Source: RPQJ01 sp963731105
Lineage (GTDB): Bacteria > Pseudomonadota > Gammaproteobacteria > Steroidobacterales > Steroidobacteraceae
Direction: 5' to 3'
Length of the DNA: 64,000 bases
Assembly (NCBI GenBank): GCA_963731105.1
Contig: CAVSUM010000020.1
Span: forward strand, 1 to 64,000
Below are positions 57,909 through 64,000 of the stretch, piece after piece (the stretch's first letter is position 1; the number at the start of each line of letters is the position of its first letter). The translations under genes were made by a program, and so were the position numbers. A model generated the notes under the pieces. It saw only the letters and a list, made by a program, of their open reading frames with translations, made no database searches and was not told the origin of the DNA.

Positions 57909-59368
57909 ATGGATGCGCTGGTCACACGCAGAGCAGTACAGGCTCTCCTGGTCATTGCTGCTTTGATTTGCACTGCGGCCTGTGAGACGACGGGAAGCGT
58001 CGCCGATGAAGGAGAGCCCGTCTTCGTCGAGGAAGCAATCTGCTCCTCCGGGAGGCGCCCGAGGCCCCGATCGCGAAAGTTGCGGAAGAAGGCGAGGTTC
58101 CGCTGGTCGTTGCCCGGTCGGAGCATCCCGAAGATGTCTCTCCCGACAAAGAGCTCGAGGAGGTGGTCGTCGAGGCTCACCGCGAACGTCACGAGGTGAT
58201 CCTTGATCTCGTGTCCGAAGCGAAGTCCATTCTCCGTGATGTCGAACTCGAGTACGTCTTCACGGGACAAGGCAGGAAAGAAGTGCTGCGCGGACGTCCT
58301 GTCGTCTTTGCCCTGTGGAGCGAGACCAGGAAGGAATGGTCGATCGCGCATATCGAGATCGGCCGCCCTCCGGTCAAATGGAAGCCCGGCAGGAAGCCCT
58401 TTCCTTTCATCGTGCGCACACCAGGAGTCGAGGCACGGCACGTGAAAGGCACGGGTGCCGAACGGCTGATGTTCGCCTTCGCCAAGGACGGAGAGCAACT
58501 GAAGGTCTACGGGAGGAAATTCCCCGTCTTCGACAGCGCGCTGATTGCGAAGAAGAAATGGCGAGCCGTCGTCGAGACCGCGAAGCCGATCGTCTATCTG
58601 CCGTCCAACGAAGACACCCTCGATCCGCTTTTTGTCAGTGGCGGGAAGGAATTCCTTCTCGACACGGCGCGCAGGGCGATCGACGAGTTGCGTCTCGCGA
58701 GGGCGCCTTCGGTGGCATTTCCGGGAGGGCTGCTCGCAGATGTCGTGCCCGCCGAAGTCCTCGCGACACTGGCGGTGATCGAACAGCTGGATGACGCCGA
58801 CTTCGTGAAAAAGAATGCGGGTGCGATCGATGAGGTGCTGAGCCAGTACGGCCTCAAACGGCAGGAGGCGTATCGGTACAGTGTCTCAAGCGCATCTGCG
58901 CTCGGCCCCATGCAGTTCACGAACAGGAGGGGAAACGGTACCTATGCGATGGTGGTCAGGCGATGCCCTGAGGCAAGGCTCGACCCGGATTTCGAGCGCG
59001 GCGCGACGGATCTTTTGAACGCCATGAAGGCGGCGATCTGTCTCTTTGACATTGAGCTGTTTCAAATGCGTGCGGATATCCGCCTGGCGTATCGTGACAA
59101 CAAGGAGGTGCTCGGCATCTTCCCGGTTGCCGCCTACAACGGTGGACCCAGGAATGTCGCGAAGCTCTACGGCGTCATGAAAAGGATGGGGGTGAAACTC
59201 GAAGACCTGCGTCCTCCAGGGGAGCCGCCCGAGGGCATGCCAGTGAAATGCCCGTGTCTATGGAAGCAGGAAGCGACTGGCGTCCGTCCCGTGGCGATCC
59301 CCAAGTACAACAATGAGAACCGTTGGTACATCGAAAAGTACCAGAGCATCCTCGGGGTGTTCGAGTGA
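57909..59368 (+). CDS. Lipoprotein lytic transglycosylase (one frameshift)
   Basis: About 486 aa. Lipobox in LLVIAALICTAACETTGS; then an acidic-linker region and the lysozyme-like domain with candidate catalytic Glu in LKRQEAYRYSVSSASALGPMQFTNRRGNGTYAMVV and AYNGGPRNVAKLYG, close to SLT/MltC-type folds. One base is missing near 58035. The C-terminal IEKYQSILGVFE recurs as a remnant at 49.1 kb. It likely cleaves peptidoglycan glycan strands. Confidence 0.85.
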
Positions 59369-59553
59369 TCTGACGGACCGGAGACTTTCTCGCTCTCCGG
59401 TCAAGGCGACGAGCGCAAGCGTCGCTCACCAAGGTGAGCGGCCGGCGTCGATCTCATTCAGGCGGTGCGCCGTGACCGTATCTGGACGTATTGACGAAAT
59501 GCGGGTGTCAGTCCGAACATCCAACGGCACTCTTACCGATTCAGGAGCAAGTC

Positions 59554-59802
59554 GTGACCGTGTACAAAGACCAGATTCAAGGCCGCATGAAAGAAGTGCA
59601 GGGCAAGATCAAGGAAGCCGCCGGCAAGCTCGTGGGCAACAAGGAGCTGCAGGCAAAGGGCAAGGCTCAGCAGACTCGCGGGAAGGCGCAGGCAAAGTTT
59701 GGTGACGTCAAGCAGAAGCTGAAAGTCACGAAGAAGAAGGCCGCGAGGAAGACGGCCGCGGCCAAGAAGGCCATCAAGAAGAAGGTCGCGAAGAAGAAGT
59801 AG
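59554..59802 (+). CDS. CsbD-like stress protein with H1-like tail
   Basis: 82 aa. GTG start with GGAGC upstream. CsbD core: YKDQIQGRMKEVQGKIKEAAGKLVGNKELQAKGKAQQTRGKAQ. The C-terminus is Lys/Ala-rich: KVTKKKAARKTAAAKKAIKK and more, like the H1-like tail of SucD. CsbD proteins are stress-induced and of unknown mechanism; the tail suggests nucleic-acid binding. Confidence 0.85.
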   Translation: MTVYKDQIQGRMKEVQGKIKEAAGKLVGNKELQAKGKAQQTRGKAQAKFGDVKQKLKVTKKKAARKTAAAKKAIKKKVAKKK

Positions 59803-59850
59803 CCGTACCTGAAGTCGGCTCATCGTTCTCCGCGGAGAGCGCAGGGCCGG

Positions 59851-60393
59851 CTACACCTCAAAGCTGTCGCGAGACGGCCGGTTCGGATCGTAATCCTCGT
59901 CCTCGAGTTCGACCTCGGCCGACTTCGGCAGCTTCGCGATGATTTTCACGAGCATGTTGACGTGCTCGGCCTCTTCCTCGCGCAGTTCCTCGAACAGCGC
60001 CTTGACGTCCGGCTGTTCGATGGACTCGAGCGCTTCGTCGTAGAAAGCGAAGGCCTTCTGCTCGGAATACAAAGCCAGCTGGTACGCCTTGAACACCGAC
60101 ATGTTCCAGCGTACCTCACCGACTTCGGGAGCCTCCACGTCGTAGATGTCATCGAGCGTGACCTTCGCCGGCCGGTCGCCGAACAGGGCCAGCCGGCGTT
60201 CGGCGATTTCCTCGCAGTGCTTGGTCTCGTTGATCGCCATCGACCGGAACACTGCGCCGGCGTCGTCGACGCCCCGGCTGCCGAGTGACTCGGCGAAATC
60301 CGTGTATCGCTTCTTCGCTTCCAGCTCGATCAGGGAGGCGAGATCGAGGGCGTCCATCAGCGTGATTCTGGAGAGATCGAGTCTCGTGGCCAT
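59851..60393 (-). CDS. Ferritin-like diiron protein (rubrerythrin-like)
   Basis: 180 aa from MATRLDLSRITLMD. Helices carry the diiron ligands: ELEAKKRYTDFA, INETKHCEEIAERR, SEQKAFAFYDEALE, REEEAEHVNMLVKI, an ExxH-type four-helix pattern of the rubrerythrin group but without a rubredoxin domain. Redox or oxidative stress role inferred. It is divergent from pbpG. Confidence 0.83.
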   Translation of the reverse strand: MATRLDLSRITLMDALDLASLIELEAKKRYTDFAESLGSRGVDDAGAVFRSMAINETKHCEEIAERRLALFGDRPAKVTLDDIYDVEAPEVGEVRWNMSVFKAYQLALYSEQKAFAFYDEALESIEQPDVKALFEELREEEAEHVNMLVKIIAKLPKSAEVELEDEDYDPNRPSRDSFEV

Positions 60394-60480
60394 GGCTTTC
60401 CCCTGGTTGGTGGAATGAACACTATCACCGCGCCGCTCGACAAGGTACCCTTCGCGCCGGCCAGGGTCGCCGTCCCCTGG

Positions 60481-61324
60481 GTGGATAAGTCCTTGAGAAT
60501 CAAAGCACTCGCGTTGAGCCTGCTGGTGGCGCTGGCGCCGCTGTCCGCCGGGGCCGTGGCCAAGCGTCGAGTCGAAGTCGCAGTCCATCCCGGACCTGCG
60601 CTCCAACGCCTTCTACATCCTCGATTCCTCCGGCTCGAAGGTGCTCGCGGCACGCAACGAGCAGACCGCCGTGCCGATCGCCTCCATCACCAAGCTGATG
60701 ACGGCGCTGGTCGTGCTCGAGGCCCGCCAGCGGATGGACCAGACGATCACCATCACGCGCGACGACGTCCGCGAGACCCCGGGCAGCCGCTCACGCCTGG
60801 CGCCGGGCGCCCGGCTGAGCCGGTCCGATCTCCTGCACCTTGCGTTGATGTCCTCGGAGAATCGTGCGGCGCATGCGCTGTGTCGCGCCTACCCGGGTGG
60901 CATGCAGGCTTGCGTGCGCGCCATGAACCGCAAGGCCAAGGCACTCGGCATGAAGTCGGCGCGGTTCGTCGAGCCGACCGGATTGTCGAGCAGCAACGTG
61001 TCGAGCCCCGTCGACCTCGCCAAGCTGGTGCGGGCGGCAGCGGCGAATCCAACGGTCCGCAGGTTCTCGACGGACCCGGACCACACCGTGAACATCAATG
61101 GGCGCGCGCTCGAATTCCGCAGCACGAACTCGCTGGTCAAGAAGCCCGACTGGCAGGTCACGGTGCAGAAGACCGGCTACAACGCCGAGGCGGGCCGCTG
61201 CCTGGTGATGCAGGCCGTCATCGACGGCCGCGACGTGGTCATCATCCTGCTCAATTCCTGGGGCACGCTCACGCGCATCGGCGATGCGAACCGCGTCCGC
61301 CAGTGGCTGGAGTCGGGCGCCTAG
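60481..61324 (+). CDS. pbpG: D-alanyl-D-alanine endopeptidase, PBP7-like (one frameshift)
   Basis: About 280 aa. Signal LALSLLVALAPLSAGAVA from a GTG start; then SITKLMTA (SxxK), SSENRAA (SxN) and KTGYN (KTG). Extra base near 60580 breaks frame before SIPDLRSNAFYILDSSGS. Hydrolyses peptidoglycan D-Ala-meso-DAP cross-links in the periplasm. Its stop overlaps the convergent gene's stop. Confidence 0.9.
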
Positions 61325-62096
61325 CGCGGAGGCGTCGGGGACGTCGTGCATTCTGCAATCTGTTCCTCGAGCGGCGTCGTGTCCTTGGTCCCACGGCCGC
61401 AGCGTCTCGAGGTCACGCAGGTAGTTCTGCTTGAGACGTTCGAGTGCGTACCACTGGGCGGTGGCCACGGCCGCCTCGTTGCGCGCCAGGTCCAACAGCT
61501 GGCTGCGCCGCGCGCGAATGCGCTCGATGGCCCGGCCCAGATCCGCATCGTCCTCGAAGGCCGGTGCCTCGCTACCCGGGGCGTAGCCGCGTAACAGGCT
61601 GAACCCGGGCTGCAGCTGGGCAGGCATCAGTTCGTTGATCACGATCGGGTAGGCGCCCTGGATCCGCGCCACCTGGGCAAACAACACCCGCGGCCCTTCA
61701 TACGTGCCCGCCAGGCTCAGGCCCGGGAATGAGTTCGTCGACGAGCCGCGCATTGCCCGAGTTCTGCAGCGCCTGGTACTGGTTGTCTGCCAGCCACGGC
61801 ATCGCCGCCGACGTGCTGCGGGCGAACGATTGCAGCAAGGCGGCCGGGTCTGCCACTTCCGGCGCCGGATCCTGCAGGAATCGCAGCACGACCTGCAGGC
61901 CGTCGAACTTCCGTTGCAGGTTGCGAGATCGGATGCGTTCCACGCTGCAGAGATTGCTGCGCAGCTCGGTGGCGACGTTGGACAGGTGCTCGCCCACGAC
62001 CCTGAGCTCCTCGCGATCCTGGCGCCACTGGTCCACGCCGAGCGCCAGCAGGATGCCGATCACGATGATGAGCAGTTCCGCTGCCATTCGCTTCAT
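61321..62096 (-). CDS. Single-pass membrane protein, unknown family (two frameshifts)
   Basis: About 258 aa. N-terminal helix AAELLIIVIGILLALGVDQWRQ, then a largely helical, charged periplasmic region (EHLSNVATELRSNLCSVERIRSRNLQRKFDG..., ERIRARRSQLLDLARNEAAVATAQWYALERLKQNYLRDLETL). The frame changes near 61715 and 61390. It lies 39 bp after the TIR protein gene, in the same direction, so may work with it. Confidence 0.6.
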
Positions 62097-62135
62097 GCGT
62101 GGCCCTCGCCGGTTCGCTCTGCGGGGGGCGCGGTG

Positions 62136-63953
62136 CTACTCGGCTGGTGCCGCAGCCGGGCGGCTTTTCATCACGCGCAGCAGGTCGACGTACGCAGGTT
62201 CGTCGCGCAGCGGTATGAGGTCCGGATCATTCTGCATCCAGCCGACGTTGGTGTATCCCGCCTCGACGGCCTGGCGCAGCGTGTCGATGGCGCGGCTCGA
62301 TTCGCCGAGGCTCGCATACATGCATGCGGCGTTGTAGAGCATGTGCGGATCGCCAGGAGTCAGCGTCAGCGCCTTGGTCCCCTCGCGAATGGCCTCCTCC
62401 CGGCGCCCGGCCCGGCCGAGCTGATTGGCGTAGATCAGCCGTGCGCGTGAATCGTCCGGGTTCTGCAGCAGGTAGTTCGGCATGATCTCGAGCAGCCGGC
62501 GATAGGCGACGTCCGCTTCCCCGGCCAGCCCAAGCCCGAGGCACGTCTGTGCAACGTCGAGGTGTCCCGCATAGAAGCTCGGCTTGATCTCGGCGACCCG
62601 GCGGAACAGTTCCAGCGCCTGCTCGAGCTTGCCCTCGGTGAAGTAGATCCGCCCGAGCGTCCAGTGCGCGATGAAGTCGTCGGGATCGATTTCGATCGCC
62701 TTGGTGCAGGAGGCGGTGGCCTGGTTCAGCTTGCCCCAGAGGAAATACGACAGTCCCATGGCCCGGTACGCTTCGGACAGGTTGTTGTCGTACATCAGGG
62801 CCTTGAAGCTGAGCTCCTGCGCGAGCTCCCGATAGCGGTCCTCGCGCGCGATCAGCTGGTACATCTGGCCGTAGGCGCTGGAGCATCCCGCGTAGGCGGC
62901 CGCGTAACGCGAGTCGAGCTCGATGGCCTTCTCGAACAGCTGGATCGCGTATTCGACGCTGCTCTTGGTCAGGCGGTAGAGCTGGTCCTGGCCGCGGAGA
63001 TAGAGGTCGTACGCCTCCGCATTGAGCGTCGGCCGCTTGGTCAGCGACAGCTTTTCCGAGAAGCTGAGCTTGAGCTTCAGCGCTTCGACGATCTGCTGGG
63101 CGACCTGCTCCTGGATGTCGAACACGTCGTCGAGCTTGCCCTTGTAGGTGTTGCCCCACAGCTGCAGGTTGGTCGCGATGTCGACCAGCTGGACCGTGAC
63201 CCGCACCGAGTCCTGGAACCGGCGCACGCTGCCGCCGACGATGTACCGCGCGCCGAGGGTCTTGCCGATCGCGTGGATGTCCTGCCCGCGCCCCTTGTGC
63301 TGCATCGAGGCCCAGCGCGAGATCAGGTTGATTTCGCTGACCAGCGACAGCCTCGCGATCAGCTCCTCGGTGAGCCCGTCGCTGAAATAGTCCGTTTCCG
63401 GATCCGGACTGATGTTGTCGAACGGCAGCACAGCCACCGGCCCACCGTCGGGAATGGCTTCGGCGCCAGGTGCCGGATGCGCAGCGCTGGCCGTGCCGGG
63501 CCGCAGGTCGATCCCAACTGCAGCAACGGGCTGCGGCGGGGCGATCTTGACGCCCAGCGCTTCCAGCGAGCGAAGGATCGCAACCAGGTTCTCGTCGGGA
63601 TCGCCGTTGTAGAACTCGATGTGCTGGATGCCGGCGAGCGGGTACTTGAGTCCAAGCGGGATCGTGGTCGGTTCGAGATGAACCGGCAGGATGTGCCCCT
63701 TGCGCTCGCTCGTCAGCATCACTTCCTTCGCCACGTTGTGCGAGCTGACGGCCGACGGCGTCACCATCAGCAGCAGCACCTTGGCGCCTTCGAGGGCGCG
63801 GACGATGGACTCGCCCCACAGCGCGGCGCCGTCGATGCTGCCCTGGTCGATCCAGAGGTTGACGCCGGCGGCCCGCAGCCTGCCCGCGAGGTCGAGCACG
63901 CGGGCCTTGTCCTCGCGCGAGTAGCTCAGGAAGACGTCTGCGGATTGCGCCAC
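62136..63953 (-). CDS. TIR-domain / TolB_N-like / TPR protein
   Basis: 605 aa, intact. N-terminal TIR (DVFLSYSREDKARVLDLAGRLRAAGVNLWIDQ...GALWGESIVRALEG...SHNVAKEVML), then the adenylate-cyclase-associated domain AVLPFDNISPDPETDYFSDGLTEELIARLS...GARYIVGGSVRRFQDSVRVTVQLVD, then about six TPRs (for example AIELDSRYAAAYAGCSSAYG). This TIR + TolB-like + TPR architecture is known from proteobacterial CHAT/cyclase-linked proteins. It could sense or scaffold; enzymatic activity of the TIR is not certain. Confidence 0.9.
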   Translation of the reverse strand: MAQSADVFLSYSREDKARVLDLAGRLRAAGVNLWIDQGSIDGAALWGESIVRALEGAKVLLLMVTPSAVSSHNVAKEVMLTSERKGHILPVHLEPTTIPLGLKYPLAGIQHIEFYNGDPDENLVAILRSLEALGVKIAPPQPVAAVGIDLRPGTASAAHPAPGAEAIPDGGPVAVLPFDNISPDPETDYFSDGLTEELIARLSLVSEINLISRWASMQHKGRGQDIHAIGKTLGARYIVGGSVRRFQDSVRVTVQLVDIATNLQLWGNTYKGKLDDVFDIQEQVAQQIVEALKLKLSFSEKLSLTKRPTLNAEAYDLYLRGQDQLYRLTKSSVEYAIQLFEKAIELDSRYAAAYAGCSSAYGQMYQLIAREDRYRELAQELSFKALMYDNNLSEAYRAMGLSYFLWGKLNQATASCTKAIEIDPDDFIAHWTLGRIYFTEGKLEQALELFRRVAEIKPSFYAGHLDVAQTCLGLGLAGEADVAYRRLLEIMPNYLLQNPDDSRARLIYANQLGRAGRREEAIREGTKALTLTPGDPHMLYNAACMYASLGESSRAIDTLRQAVEAGYTNVGWMQNDPDLIPLRDEPAYVDLLRVMKSRPAAAPAE

Positions 63954-64000
63954 TGTCGAGGCCTATTGCGTCCAGTGTCCTGTGGAGCGGGCAGGGCAGG

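Overview
The window is high-GC DNA from a gammaproteobacterium. Its core gene set is typical of the Xanthomonadales/Nevskiales/Steroidobacteraceae part of the class: pilB-pilA, pilR-pilS next to sucC-sucD, a DUF1800/DUF1501 pair, a di-haem cytochrome c, QmcA/NfeD, and a DksA/TraR-type zinc-finger protein. No species can be named from sequence alone.

Layout. (1) 0-2.3 kb: type IV pilus ATPase pilB (runs off the left edge) and major pilin pilA, the latter with a near-consensus sigma-54 promoter. (2) 2.4-17.5 kb: a surface-polysaccharide locus with an FAD oxidoreductase, GtrA, two large GT-C-like membrane proteins, UDP-xylose synthase, a TagB/F-like phosphotransferase, a LicC-like nucleotidyltransferase, a HAD phosphatase, two methyltransferases, a flippase, an initiating sugar transferase, and an Alg14/Alg13-type transferase pair on the opposite strand. 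(3) 17.5-23.1 kb: pilR and pilS, separated by remnants of toxin-antitoxin (TA) loci and by a tandem 1.54-kb duplication that left a second, sensor-less pilS copy. (4) 23.2-27.1 kb: sucCD, where SucD carries a histone-H1-like tail, followed by two tandem higBA modules. (5) 27.2-32.4 kb: an overlapping operon of acyl-CoA synthetase, E1-alpha, E1-beta, E2 and acyl carrier protein, with REP-like palindromes inside the E2 linkers. (6) 32.4-45.2 kb: a LolCDE-like exporter with an AttH-type partner, a YpfJ metalloprotease, an orphan GroEL, a class V aminotransferase, DUF1800/DUF1501 and a DksA-like protein. (7) 45.2-53.7 kb: a TA-rich region beside tRNA-Phe. (8) 53.8-64 kb: cytochrome c, a double thioredoxin-fold protein, NfeD/SPFH, a lytic transglycosylase, a CsbD-like protein, a ferritin-like protein, a PBP7-like peptidase, and a TIR-TolB_N-TPR protein with a membrane neighbour.

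Three themes recur. Many genes (pilB, pilA, uxs, pilR, pilS, sucC, acs, E1-beta, E2, lolD, DUF1800, DUF1501, pbpG and others) carry single-base frameshifts, mostly +1 insertions in non-repetitive context. This looks more like residual long-read error than biology, so most are annotated as genes with a frameshift. Two palindrome families (a CCCTCTCCCGC REP type and long perfect hairpins with a GGGGAC core) pepper 25-45 kb but are absent from the polysaccharide locus. In the TA loci, antitoxins are repeatedly intact while the toxins are truncated or missing.

Together the genes describe a piliated cell with a PilSR/sigma-54-controlled pilin, a neighbouring glycan locus that may decorate pili or the cell surface, central-carbon CoA ligase and 2-oxoacid dehydrogenase genes, and a rearrangement-prone accessory zone around tRNA-Phe.
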